Below are positions 1-8,215 of a stretch of 64,000 nucleotides of DNA, one piece after another (position 1 is the first letter of the stretch; each line of letters begins with the position of its first letter). The notes beneath the pieces were generated by a model. It made no database searches and was not told where the DNA came from. It worked only from the letters and a program-made list of their open reading frames with translations. The DNA comes from Gymnodinialimonas ulvae (GTDB taxonomy: Bacteria; Pseudomonadota; Alphaproteobacteria; Rhodobacterales; Rhodobacteraceae): assembly GCF_037543845.1 (NCBI RefSeq), contig NZ_JBBIFX010000001.1, positions 1,798,001-1,862,000 on the forward strand, written 5' to 3'. The position numbers and the translations under genes were made by a program.

Positions 1-1
1 C

Positions 2-118
2 ATGAAAAACGGCAAACTGGTGGGGACGGTCAATACCAAGGACGTGACCGATGACGACCTGCTGAGCATGATCATCCTTGGCAAGTCACCAGAGGCGAAA
101 GCGCAAGCAAACGCCTGA
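2..118 (+). CDS. C-terminal end of sugar-type ABC transporter ATP-binding protein (5' partial)
   Basis: Only the last 38 codons are inside the window; the frame is open to the left edge and stops with TGA at 116-118. The tail reads K-L-V-G-T-V followed by a D-V-T-D-D-D-L-L stretch and M-I-I-L-G-K. That pattern is typical of the C-terminus of ATPases of ribose/simple-sugar ABC importers. The internal ATG at position 2 is probably not the start. The family call rests on this short tail only. A GC-rich hairpin follows at 139-167, so this is probably the last gene of its operon. Confidence 0.45.
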   Translation: MKNGKLVGTVNTKDVTDDDLLSMIILGKSPEAKAQANA

Positions 119-138
119 ACGCGCGATGGCGATGATAG

Positions 139-170
139 AGGGCCGCGTGCGAGGTGCAGGCGGCCCTTTG
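139..170 (+). terminator. Intrinsic terminator-like hairpin after the ABC gene
   Basis: Arms AGGGCCGC (139-146) and GCGGCCCT (160-167) are perfect complements around a 13-nt loop, followed by a weak T stretch. It lies between the ABC gene and the convergent MORN gene and could serve both strands. Confidence 0.55.
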
Positions 171-205
171 GGTTCGCGTGATCCGGGAGGCGCGCGGCGC
201 GCGCG

Positions 206-1732
206 TTACTCGGTGGCTGGCGCCTCTTCCGTTTCGGCGGCCTCTGCCGGCGCTTCTGCATCAGCCGTGCCTTCGCCCGGACCGACCTCGCCGGTGTCAG
301 GATCGGCGGCAACGGCTGGCGCATTGGCGTCGTTGGGCAAGCCGTTTTCCCACTCCGTCTCAAGCACTTCGCCGGTCGCATACGTCATGGTACCCGCCCC
401 CTGACGGCGGCCGTTGACGAAGGTGCCGGTATAAACATCGCCGTTGGAATAGGTTGCCGTGCCGGTGCCGTTGATCTCCCCGTCGTCCCATTGGCCCTCA
501 TAGATGAAGCCGTCGGGCATGGTCAGGCGCCCCTGCCCTTCGCGCTGCCCGGCCTCGAATGTGCCCTCATAAACCGTACCATCGGCATAGGTCGCGACGC
601 CTTCGCCGTGGCGCAGACCCTCTTCCCACTGGCCCTGGTAGCGGTAGCCGTCGGGGTGGGACATCGTACCTTGGCCGTGCTGGCGGGCGTTGAGGAAGTT
701 GCCCTCGTAGACCAAACCATTGGCATAGCGCGCCACGCCAGAGCCCTGGATCACGCCGTCGACCCATTCGCCGGTGTAGCTTGAGCCGTTCGGATAGGTG
801 ATGGTGCCGGTGCCATGCGCAAGGTCATTGCGGAAAGTGCCCTCGTAGACCGAGCCGTCGGGATAGGTCACTTGACCCTCGCCCTGGATCGAGCCATCGG
901 CCCAGGTGCCCACGTAGACGTAGCCGTCAACGCCGGTGAAGGTGCCCTGACCGTGGCGGCGGTCATTGGCGAAATCGCCCTCATAGACGTCGCCATTTTC
1001 GTAGGTGACCCGCCCCTGCCCCTGCCGCTGGCCGTTGACGAGAGCGCCGACATAAACGTCGCCGTTAGGCTGCGTCAGCGTGCCGGTGCCGTTGATTTGG
1101 CCCTCGGCCCACTCGCCCTCGTAAATCACGCCATCGGCCATTTCCAACCGTCCGATGCCCGAGCGTACGCCACCCTCAAACTCGCCCGAATACGTCGCGC
1201 CATCGGGATAGGTGATCGCGCCGGTGCCTTGTTTCAGCCCGTCGATCCATTCGCCTTCATAGCGATACCCGTTGGGGCCGGTCATGGTGCCGGTGCCATG
1301 GTGCAGCGCGTTGCGGAATTGGCCAGTATAGGTCACGCCGTTGGAATAAACCGCGGTGCCGCTGCCTTCGATCCGGCCTTCGACCCATTGTCCTTCGTAG
1401 GTGGAGCCGTCAGCGAAGGTGATCATCCCCTCGCCCTGCGGACGTCCAGCGACGAAATTGCCGACGTAGACGGATTGATCGGGAAAGGTTGCCGTGCCCG
1501 CGCCGCGAATTTCGCCGTCCACCCAGGTGCCGGTATAGGTGTAGCCGTTGGGCAGGCGGTAGGTGCCGGTGCCGTGTTGCACACCGTTGCGGAACTCGCC
1601 CTCGTAGATACCACCGTTGTCGTATTGCTGAATATCGGTGGTGGTCTCGCCGGTGGCCTGCGTGCCCGTATCCTGAGCCTGCGCCGCGCCGGTCAGGGCC
1701 ACCAGTGCCGCTGCCAAGATTGCCTGTTTCAT
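206..1732 (-). CDS. Exported MORN-repeat protein, about 19 repeats
   Basis: The 508-residue product starts at the ATG complementary to 1730-1732, behind a GGGAGGG ribosome site; an upstream in-frame start at 1804 has no such support. Residues 1-20 form a signal peptide ending A-Q-A-Q. From about residue 40 to 470 the protein is almost entirely 23-residue MORN units (Y-x-G-x-W/F ... G-x-G-x-x), 18 clear copies plus one degenerate. The C-terminal 40 residues are acidic and rich in Ala and Glu. MORN arrays usually make elongated beta-hairpin scaffolds that bind lipid or protein. Here the array is predicted periplasmic or surface-exposed, with no enzymatic domain attached. It stands alone, convergent with the ABC gene and divergent from nadE. 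Partner and function are unknown. Confidence 0.85.
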   Translation of the reverse strand: MKQAILAAALVALTGAAQAQDTGTQATGETTTDIQQYDNGGIYEGEFRNGVQHGTGTYRLPNGYTYTGTWVDGEIRGAGTATFPDQSVYVGNFVAGRPQGEGMITFADGSTYEGQWVEGRIEGSGTAVYSNGVTYTGQFRNALHHGTGTMTGPNGYRYEGEWIDGLKQGTGAITYPDGATYSGEFEGGVRSGIGRLEMADGVIYEGEWAEGQINGTGTLTQPNGDVYVGALVNGQRQGQGRVTYENGDVYEGDFANDRRHGQGTFTGVDGYVYVGTWADGSIQGEGQVTYPDGSVYEGTFRNDLAHGTGTITYPNGSSYTGEWVDGVIQGSGVARYANGLVYEGNFLNARQHGQGTMSHPDGYRYQGQWEEGLRHGEGVATYADGTVYEGTFEAGQREGQGRLTMPDGFIYEGQWDDGEINGTGTATYSNGDVYTGTFVNGRRQGAGTMTYATGEVLETEWENGLPNDANAPAVAADPDTGEVGPGEGTADAEAPAEAAETEEAPATE

Positions 1733-1892
1733 TCCTGCACCCTCCCTTGATCGGAGATGTTCGTTTTCGACAGCAAAGCTAGGGGAGGCAGCCCCTCGTG
1801 GCAACGGCTTTAACCTTTCGCATCGGCAGGTTGGCGCTTGGCCTCGGGCACAGAGTTGTTATGTCAGGGGCTGAAGGGCTCTGGAGGGTGCG

Positions 1893-3584
1893 ATGGCCGA
1901 TACATTCCGTTTGTGCATGGCGCAGTTGAATGCCACCGTTGGCGACCTTGCGGGGAATGCGGAAAAGGCCTTCGCGGCCTGGCAAGAGGCCAAGGCGGAT
2001 GGCGCGGATTTCATAGCCTTCCCCGAGATGTTCGCCACCGGCTATCAGTTGCTTGACCTGGTGATGAAGCCCGCCTTTGCGCAGGACGTGGAGAAGGTCA
2101 TCAACGATCTTGCCGCGCGGTGCGCCGACGGGCCCGCGTTCGGGATCGGGGGGCCGTGGTGGGGCGACGGCGACGCGCGTGGCGGGCCGATGTGGGGGGC
2201 TGGGTCGCCCTACAACGCCTATTATGTGTGCGAAGGCGGCGTGGTGAAGGCCAAGGTTCTAAAGCACGAATTGCCCAATTACGCCGTTTTCGACGAGGTG
2301 CGGTATTACCATCCCGGCGATTTGCAGGGGCCGGTGTCGGTTGCGGGCGTGCGGTTGGGGCTGCCGATCTGCGAAGATGCGTGGTTCGAGGATGTCTGCG
2401 AAACGCTTGAGGAAAGCGGCGCAGAGATTTTGGTGATCCCCAATGGCTCGCCCTATCACCGGGGCAAGATGCCGGTGCGCCATCAGGTGATCGTCAGCCG
2501 CGTGGTCGAGACCGGCCTGCCTGCGGCCTATGTCAACCTGCTCGGCGGCCAAGACGATCAGGTGTTCGATGGCGGATCCTTCGTTTTGAACCCCGGCGGC
2601 GCGCTGGCGATGCAGGCCCCGCAATTCGAGGAAGACCTTTACTACGTCGATTTCCAGCGCGGGGACGAGGGGTGGCGCGCGGTGGAAGGGGAGAAGGCGG
2701 TTCTGCCAGACGCCTATGAGGCCGATTACCGGGTGATGGTGATGGCGTTGGGGGATTACTTGCGCAAGACCGGCTTCAAACAGGTGGTTCTGGGGCTTTC
2801 GGGGGGCATTGACAGCGCGATTGTGGCGACAATTGCCGCCGATGCGATCGGGCCGGAGAACGTGCATTGCGTGATGCTGCCGTCGCGCCACACGTCGCAG
2901 GTTTCGCTCGACGATGCGCGCGATGTGGCGGAGCGGTTGGGATGCCGGCTCGACACGATCCCGATCACGCCCGCCCGCGAAGCGGTGACCGAAACGCTTG
3001 CGCCGTTGTTTGAGGGGCTGGATGCGGACGTCACGGAAGAGAATATCCAGTCTCGCCTGCGCGGTGTGATGTTGATGGCGCTCAGCAACAAGTTCGGGTC
3101 TATGTTATTGACCACAGGCAATAAATCCGAAGTCGCAGTGGGCTATGCCACGATCTACGGCGACATGGCGGGCGGCTATAACCCGATCAAAGACCTTTAT
3201 AAGACGCGCGTGTTCGAAACCTGCCGCTGGCGCAACCGGGTGCACCGCGATTGGATGAAGGGCCCCGAGGGCGCGGTGATCCCGCCGCGCGTGATCGACA
3301 AACCGCCGACTGCAGAGCTGCGCGAGGATCAGAAGGACGAGGATTCACTGCCGCCCTACAGCGATCTGGACGTGATGCTGGAGATGCTGATCGATCAGGA
3401 ACGCTCGGTCGCGGAGGTGGTGGCCGAGGGCTATGATCTGGAGTGGGTGCGCAAGGTGGAACGGATGATTTATCTCAGCGAATACAAACGCTTCCAATCC
3501 GCGCCGGGTGCCCGACTGACCGAGCGGGCGTTCTGGCTCGACCGGCGTTATCCGGTGGTGAACCGATGGCGGGACGGCGGCTAG
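1893..3584 (+). CDS. nadE: Glutamine-dependent NAD+ synthetase
   Basis: The enzyme makes NAD+ from deamido-NAD+ using ammonia released from glutamine, the last step of NAD biosynthesis. The N-terminal nitrilase-like amidase domain shows the Glu-Lys-Cys triad at about E45, K124 and C160 (F-P-E-M-F, L-K-H-E-L-P-N-Y, L-P-I-C-E-D). The C-terminal synthetase domain has the PP-loop S-G-G-I-D-S at 303-308. At 563 residues it matches the two-domain bacterial form. The start follows a GGAGGG site 4 bases upstream. It is monocistronic and convergent with the MBL gene. Confidence 0.95.
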   Translation: MADTFRLCMAQLNATVGDLAGNAEKAFAAWQEAKADGADFIAFPEMFATGYQLLDLVMKPAFAQDVEKVINDLAARCADGPAFGIGGPWWGDGDARGGPMWGAGSPYNAYYVCEGGVVKAKVLKHELPNYAVFDEVRYYHPGDLQGPVSVAGVRLGLPICEDAWFEDVCETLEESGAEILVIPNGSPYHRGKMPVRHQVIVSRVVETGLPAAYVNLLGGQDDQVFDGGSFVLNPGGALAMQAPQFEEDLYYVDFQRGDEGWRAVEGEKAVLPDAYEADYRVMVMALGDYLRKTGFKQVVLGLSGGIDSAIVATIAADAIGPENVHCVMLPSRHTSQVSLDDARDVAERLGCRLDTIPITPAREAVTETLAPLFEGLDADVTEENIQSRLRGVMLMALSNKFGSMLLTTGNKSEVAVGYATIYGDMAGGYNPIKDLYKTRVFETCRWRNRVHRDWMKGPEGAVIPPRVIDKPPTAELREDQKDEDSLPPYSDLDVMLEMLIDQERSVAEVVAEGYDLEWVRKVERMIYLSEYKRFQSAPGARLTERAFWLDRRYPVVNRWRDGG

Positions 3585-3591
3585 GATCCGC

Positions 3592-3610
3592 GGGGCGGCA
3601 AACCCGCCCC
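3592..3610. terminator. Bidirectional terminator-like hairpin between nadE and the MBL gene
   Basis: GGGGCGG (3592-3598) and CCGCCCC (3604-3610) form a 7-bp GC stem with a 5-nt loop in the 27-bp spacer of two convergent genes. There is no T run, so the call is moderate. Confidence 0.45.
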
Positions 3611-3611
3611 T

Positions 3612-4544
3612 CTACCCGAGCTGATAGCTGACCGGGACCCAGCGGAACCCGTCTTCGCGGGTCTCGACGAAACCGGCGGCCGGGAACGGCATGTGATAGC
3701 CCAACATCGGGATGCGGTCGGCGGCCAGCATGCCAAGGATCGCGCGGCGGGAGGCGGCAGCCGCTTCCTTGTCGGCGTCAAAGCGGACCTCCCAATCGGG
3801 ATAGGCCAGCGACCAGACATAATGGTTCGCCAGATCTGCGGTCAGCAGGATCTGCGCATCGCCGTCTTCGATCATGTAGGCCATGTGGCCCGGGGTGTGC
3901 CCGAAGGCGGCCATTGCGGTGATGCCCGAGCGCGGGCTGTCGCCGTCGCCGATGAAGCTCATCCGTTCGGCCAGCGGCACGACCTCCGCGCCGATGCGCT
4001 GACCAAGCCCGTTGTCGGCACCGGGTCCGGTCCAGAAATCGTATTCGACCTGACCGGTAATATAGGCGGCATTGGCAAATACTTCGGCACCGTCCTGCAC
4101 CAAGCCACCGATATGGTCGGGGTGCATGTGGGTGATCACGACATGGGTAATCTCGGCAGGCGTCAGGCCAATCTCGGCCAGCGCGCTTTGAATACCGCCC
4201 TGCCCCAATCCGGTATCAAAGAGAATCTTGTCGTCGCCCGCTTCGACCAGAACCGGCGTGAAATAGCCCTGAAATTGGTCGGAAGGGATGAAGTTTTCTT
4301 CAGACACCTGCGCGAATTCGTCGGGCGAGATATTCATGCCGAAGATGCTCTGCGGTTGATCGTTAGCGCCAGATCCATCGAGCAACGTCGTGACGGTGAA
4401 CGACCCGATGGTGAAGCTGCGCGCGCGGGGCGCAGGCGCAATTGAGGCATGGCCCTCGGCGCGGACGGCAGTGGACAGCGCGGGCAGAAGCGGCAGCGCG
4501 CCAGTGGCGGCGAGAACGGAACGGCGAGGCATATGCAGAGGCAT
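3612..4544 (-). CDS. MBL-fold metallo-hydrolase, probably Tat-exported
   Basis: The 310-residue product begins at the ATG at 4544 behind AAGGAAA; a longer frame reaching 4616 lacks support. The N-terminus carries a twin arginine (R7-R8) followed by a hydrophobic stretch and A-R-A-E, which looks like a Tat or Sec signal. The zinc-binding motif H-M-H-P-D-H sits at about 139-144, with later Asp and His ligands in L-L-T-A-D and G-H-T-P-G-H. The sequence resembles AHL-lactonase/alkylsulfatase-like MBL proteins, but the substrate cannot be read from it. It lies divergent from the CPA2 antiporter gene, 120 bases away. Confidence 0.85.
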   Translation of the reverse strand: MPLHMPRRSVLAATGALPLLPALSTAVRAEGHASIAPAPRARSFTIGSFTVTTLLDGSGANDQPQSIFGMNISPDEFAQVSEENFIPSDQFQGYFTPVLVEAGDDKILFDTGLGQGGIQSALAEIGLTPAEITHVVITHMHPDHIGGLVQDGAEVFANAAYITGQVEYDFWTGPGADNGLGQRIGAEVVPLAERMSFIGDGDSPRSGITAMAAFGHTPGHMAYMIEDGDAQILLTADLANHYVWSLAYPDWEVRFDADKEAAAASRRAILGMLAADRIPMLGYHMPFPAAGFVETREDGFRWVPVSYQLG

Positions 4545-4664
4545 GACGATTTCCTTTCGAGACACCACCAAGCGTAACCCGCCCGCGCCGCACTGCAAGG
4601 CCGGAGCATTGACCAAAGCGGGCGATCAAGGTCTTGTGATCGGCGATAGGCAAGGGACCTTCCA

Positions 4665-6566
4665 ATGACCGATTTCCTCCTCCTCGCCACGATTTTCCTG
4701 GTTGCCGGTGTTATCGCCGTGCCGATTGCCAGCCGACTGGGTCTTGGGTCGGTCCTCGGTTACCTGATCGCGGGGATCGCGATTGCGCCGTTGCTGGCCG
4801 GGCTGGGGGTCGACGTGATTTCGATCCAGCATTTCGCCGAATTCGGTGTGGTTATGATGCTGTTTCTGGTCGGCTTGGAGCTTCAACCCAAGGCATTGTG
4901 GGAGATGCGGGGGCAGCTGCTTGGGCTTGGGGGTGGGCAGGTTGTGCTCACGACTTTGGCGGTGATGGGGGTGGCGATGGCCATTGGGCAACCGTGGCAG
5001 ATCGGGCTGGCGGCGGGCATGGTCCTGGCGTTGTCCTCGACGGCTATCGTACTGCAAACGCTCAATGAAAAGGGTCTGATGCGGTCAGACGGGGGGCAGG
5101 GGAGCTTTTCGGTCCTGCTGATGCAGGACATCGCGGTGATCCCGATGCTGGCGTTTCTGCCGCTGCTGGCGATGCCCGAATTGATGGATCTGGGCGTCGA
5201 GGCTGCGAGCCACGGGGCGGATCACACCGACGCGCACGGTGACGGCCAGGGCGATGGTCATGGACCGGCGATGAGCCTCGTGGACGGGTTGAACGGGTGG
5301 CAGACGGCGCTGGTGAACCTTGCCGCGATTGCCGCGGTGCTTGGGATCGGGTCGGTCCTGACTGGGCCGATCTTTCGCTTCATCTCGGCAGCGAACCTGC
5401 GCGAATTGTTTACCGCCACCGCCCTGATGCTGGTAATCGGCATCGCGCTGTTGATGAGCCTTGTGGGACTATCGCCGGCGCTTGGCACCTTTCTTGCCGG
5501 TGTGGTTTTGGCGAATTCGCCCTACCGGCATGAACTGGAGTCGGACATCGACCCGTTCCGGGGCCTTCTGCTTGGACTGTTCTTCATGACGGTGGGCGCG
5601 TCGATCAACTTCACGCTTCTGGCCGAAAACATCGGCGCGGTCTTGGCGATGACGCTGGGGTTGATCGCGTTGAAAGCGCTGGTGCTGATGGTGCTGGCCT
5701 TCGTGTTCCGTATCCGGGGCGCGGACAAATACCTGATGGCCCTTGGCCTCGCGCAGGCTGGGGAATTCGGCTTCGTCCTATTGTCTTTCACCGTGGCCAA
5801 CGGGGTGATCCCGACGGCGATCTCGGACATCCTGTTGCTGGTCGTGGCGCTTTCGATGCTGCTGACGCCGGGGTTGTTCATCCTCTACGACCGGGTCATC
5901 GCCCCACGGTTTGTCGCGAGCGAAGAACGCGACGCCGACGAGATGCCCGGCGACGGCAAGATCATCATTGCAGGCGCCGGCCGGGTCGGCGGCATGGTCG
6001 ACCGCATCCTGCGCGCGGCGGGGCACGAAACCACGGTGATCGACTACAACTCGCGTCGCTTGCAGATCATGGAGCGGTTCGGGATCAAGACCTATTTCGG
6101 CGACGCCCGGCGGCCTGATCTGTTGAACGCGGCGGGGCTGGCGGAGGCGCAGATCCTGATCGTGGCCATCGACGACCGGGAAGGGATTAACCAGATCGTG
6201 GAATACGCGACCGCGACTTATCCGAACCTTCATGTGATCGGCCGCGCGCGCGACCGCGACCATGTCTATGACCTGTGGTTCAAAGGCTGCCGCGACATCA
6301 TCCGCGAAACCTATGACAGTTCGCTGCGCATGGGACGGTCGGCATTCGAAGCTTTGGGCGAAAGCCGTGATACTGCGGACCAGATGATCACGGCCTTCAA
6401 TCATCATGACCGCGAGGCGATGTTGATGATCGCCGAGGTCCACCAGCCCGGCGTCGCGCCCCATGAGAACGAGGCATATGTAGCACGTGTGAACGCGTTA
6501 CGCGGCGACTGGGAAGAGACTTTGGCCGCCCGGATCTCGGAGATCAGGGCGGGCAGTGGCTCGTGA
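4665..6566 (+). CDS. CPA2-family monovalent cation:proton antiporter (KefB/C-like)
   Basis: The 633-residue integral membrane protein has about 12 hydrophobic segments in residues 1-415, followed by a TrkA-N (RCK) domain from about 430 with the nucleotide-binding G-A-G-R-V-G near 437-442. The architecture matches Kef-type glutathione-gated K+ efflux systems and related K+/H+ antiporters. No ancillary KefF/KefG gene is adjacent. A loop at about 181-205, between membrane segments, is very rich in His, Asp and Gly, which is unusual for the family. Regulation by a nucleotide ligand on the RCK domain is expected from the family, not shown here. Confidence 0.88.
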   Translation: MTDFLLLATIFLVAGVIAVPIASRLGLGSVLGYLIAGIAIAPLLAGLGVDVISIQHFAEFGVVMMLFLVGLELQPKALWEMRGQLLGLGGGQVVLTTLAVMGVAMAIGQPWQIGLAAGMVLALSSTAIVLQTLNEKGLMRSDGGQGSFSVLLMQDIAVIPMLAFLPLLAMPELMDLGVEAASHGADHTDAHGDGQGDGHGPAMSLVDGLNGWQTALVNLAAIAAVLGIGSVLTGPIFRFISAANLRELFTATALMLVIGIALLMSLVGLSPALGTFLAGVVLANSPYRHELESDIDPFRGLLLGLFFMTVGASINFTLLAENIGAVLAMTLGLIALKALVLMVLAFVFRIRGADKYLMALGLAQAGEFGFVLLSFTVANGVIPTAISDILLLVVALSMLLTPGLFILYDRVIAPRFVASEERDADEMPGDGKIIIAGAGRVGGMVDRILRAAGHETTVIDYNSRRLQIMERFGIKTYFGDARRPDLLNAAGLAEAQILIVAIDDREGINQIVEYATATYPNLHVIGRARDRDHVYDLWFKGCRDIIRETYDSSLRMGRSAFEALGESRDTADQMITAFNHHDREAMLMIAEVHQPGVAPHENEAYVARVNALRGDWEETLAARISEIRAGSGS

Positions 6567-6605
6567 CGCAAGGCACATGCCGGGCAGACAATCGAGCGGC
6601 TCTGA

Positions 6606-6827
6606 TCAATGCACGCTCACCGGGCGCATATCGTTCTGGCGGGCGACGATAAAGGCAAGGTCGCGGTCCTTGACGAGGGCGATCTGATCCCCGTTTTCGG
6701 CCCCGATGGCATAGAGCGTTTCGATGCCCTGTGCGCGGACCTGCACCTCATCGGGGAGGTCGGCCACGGCCACTTTGCGGATGTAAACGATAGGCCGTTC
6801 GGCCTGCTCGATCTGATCTTCGGTCAT
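6606..6827 (-). CDS. DUF1150 family small protein
   Basis: The 73-residue protein matches the alphaproteobacterial DUF1150 family, which is commonly encoded directly after a small heat-shock protein. It lacks a signal peptide and membrane segments. Its ATG at 6825-6827 shares one base with the hsp20 stop codon (TGATG), so translation is probably coupled. A GTG three bases earlier is an alternative start. GGAGG inside the end of hsp20 serves as the ribosome site. Function is unknown; the conserved pairing suggests a stress role. Confidence 0.8.
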   Translation of the reverse strand: MTEDQIEQAERPIVYIRKVAVADLPDEVQVRAQGIETLYAIGAENGDQIALVKDRDLAFIVARQNDMRPVSVH

Positions 6828-7249
6828 CACGATGCACCTCCGGTTTCGATCTTGATGGTTTGAACAACGCTATCGGGCACGGCCCGGTTCAAATCGACGT
6901 GCAAAAGCCCGTGTTCCATGGCTGCGCCCGCGACTTCGACCCCGTCGGCAAGAACGAAGCTGCGCTGAAACTGTCGCGTGGCGATGCCACGATGCAGGAA
7001 GATACGGTCTTCGTCGGCGGGCGCCTGCTTACCGCGGATCACCAATTGGCGGTCCTCGACGGTGATCGCGAGGTCTTCCTCGGCGAACCCGGCCACGGCC
7101 AGAGTGATGCGATATGCATTTTCGCCGCGCTGTTCGATGTTGTAGGGGGGATAGCCTTCGTTGCCGGACTTCGCGGTGCGTTCCACCAAGCGTTCCAGCT
7201 GATCGAACCCCAAAAGATAGGGGTGAGAGGCAAGGGTCAGTTTCGTCAT
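6827..7249 (-). CDS. Small heat shock protein, Hsp20/IbpA family
   Basis: The 140-residue protein has the alpha-crystallin core (Y-x-I-T-L-A-V-A-G-F ... L-x-I-x-G ... F-L-H-R-G-I-A ... F-x-R-S-F-x-L) typical of alphaproteobacterial class A sHSPs. It acts as an ATP-independent holdase. The ATG at 7249 follows AAGGA by 10 bases; a TTG at 7270 would only add seven residues. A sigma-32-like promoter at 7320-7348 gives a leader of about 60 bases. The gene is overlapped and probably co-transcribed with the DUF1150 gene. Confidence 0.92.
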   Translation of the reverse strand: MTKLTLASHPYLLGFDQLERLVERTAKSGNEGYPPYNIEQRGENAYRITLAVAGFAEEDLAITVEDRQLVIRGKQAPADEDRIFLHRGIATRQFQRSFVLADGVEVAGAAMEHGLLHVDLNRAVPDSVVQTIKIETGGAS

Positions 7250-7319
7250 GTCGCGCACATCCTTGGTCAAGCGATCTGCAAAAGTGGACGTCCCGCATTC
7301 GGCAACGCCGTTAGGGGAA

Positions 7320-7348
7320 AGATGGGTATTGATCCGGCACGAAACAAG
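7320..7348 (-). promoter_or_regulatory. Sigma-32 (RpoH)-type promoter of hsp20
   Basis: On the minus strand CTTGTTT (7348-7342), a 15-nt spacer and CCCATCT (7326-7320) closely match the heat-shock consensus CTTGAAA-N13/15-CCCATnT. It points at hsp20, about 70 bases upstream of its start. The cognate sigma factor gene rpoH is at 59515-60411. Confidence 0.65.
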
Positions 7349-7413
7349 GCCATCAAGGCTTGGAGTGGCGCCCCATTCGGCCTATCTCTAGGGAGCAAGA
7401 GAGGGATACCGCG

Positions 7414-7632
7414 ATGAATGCCCCGTCCGAGATGAGCCGCGAGGATGTGTTGCGCGTGAAGCTGGAGGCTTTGCGACACGAACATCGTGACCTCGATGAA
7501 GCCATCGAAGCGCTGGGAGAGCGCGTGACGGTCGATCAACTGACGCTGAAACGGCTGAAGTCCCAGAAGCTGCGCCTGAAGGACCAGATCGCCCGGATCG
7601 AAGACGAGCTGACACCGGACATCATCGCCTGA
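7414..7632 (+). CDS. YdcH/DUF465 family small coiled-coil protein
   Basis: The 72-residue product starts at ATG 7414 behind GAGAGGG. It is a charged heptad-type helical hairpin (L-x-x-L-R-H-E-H-R-D-L-D-E-A-I), characteristic of DUF465/YdcH. The cellular role is unknown. A second YdcH-like gene lies at 34921-35160. It lies divergent from hsp20 and 100 bases before purE. Confidence 0.8.
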   Translation: MNAPSEMSREDVLRVKLEALRHEHRDLDEAIEALGERVTVDQLTLKRLKSQKLRLKDQIARIEDELTPDIIA

Positions 7633-7732
7633 ACGCGACCGGCGTAGGTACCGCGCCCCGGTCATTGCCCAATTGCACCCCCGCCGCTTTGCGCTATACC
7701 CCATGGCTCAGGTTTTCTTCCGGGGGTAGGCC

Positions 7733-8215
7733 ATGGTTCAGGTCGCCATCATCATGGGCTCGCAATCCGATTGGCCCACCATGCGCGAAGCCGCCGGGAT
7801 ACTGGATGCGCTCGGCGTGCCGTTCGAGGCTAGAATTGTCTCGGCACATCGCACCCCCGACAGGCTTTGGGACTTCGGCGCATCGGCAGCGGGCCGTGGC
7901 TTGAAAGCCATCATTGCGGGTGCGGGCGGCGCGGCCCATCTGCCTGGCATGGTGGCCTCCAAGACCCGGGTGCCGGTGATCGGTGTGCCGGTCCAGACAA
8001 AGGCGCTTTCCGGCGTCGACAGCCTTTATTCCATCGTGCAGATGCCGCGCGGCTATCCGGTGGCGACCATGGCGATTGGCGCGGCGGGGGCGGCAAACGC
8101 CGGCCTGATGGCGGCGGCGATCCTCGCCAATGACGATGCCGCGCTTGCTGAGCGGTTGGAGCAATGGCGAGCGGACCTTAGCGCCTCGATCCCCGAGGAG
8201 CCGCGCGATGAGTGA
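7733..8215 (+). CDS. purE: N5-carboxyaminoimidazole ribonucleotide mutase
   Basis: PurE class I converts N5-CAIR to CAIR in purine synthesis. The 160-residue length and the G-S-Q-S-D-W-P-T-M motif at about 9-17 are diagnostic, as are S-A-H-R-T-P (about 42-47) and G-A-G-G-A-A-H-L-P-G. Its end overlaps the purK start by 8 bases, so the two are translated as a coupled pair. Confidence 0.95.
   Translation: MVQVAIIMGSQSDWPTMREAAGILDALGVPFEARIVSAHRTPDRLWDFGASAAGRGLKAIIAGAGGAAHLPGMVASKTRVPVIGVPVQTKALSGVDSLYSIVQMPRGYPVATMAIGAAGAANAGLMAAAILANDDAALAERLEQWRADLSASIPEEPRDE

Noticed and set aside
815..1750. Long open frame antisense to the MORN gene
   Set aside because: It mirrors the 69-base repeat of the MORN gene, has no ribosome site, and its translation shows only a repeat shadow.
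7250..7310. ROSE-type RNA thermometer in the hsp20 leader
   Set aside because: The only pairing over the ribosome site (CTTG/CAAG) has a 2-base loop and is too weak to claim.
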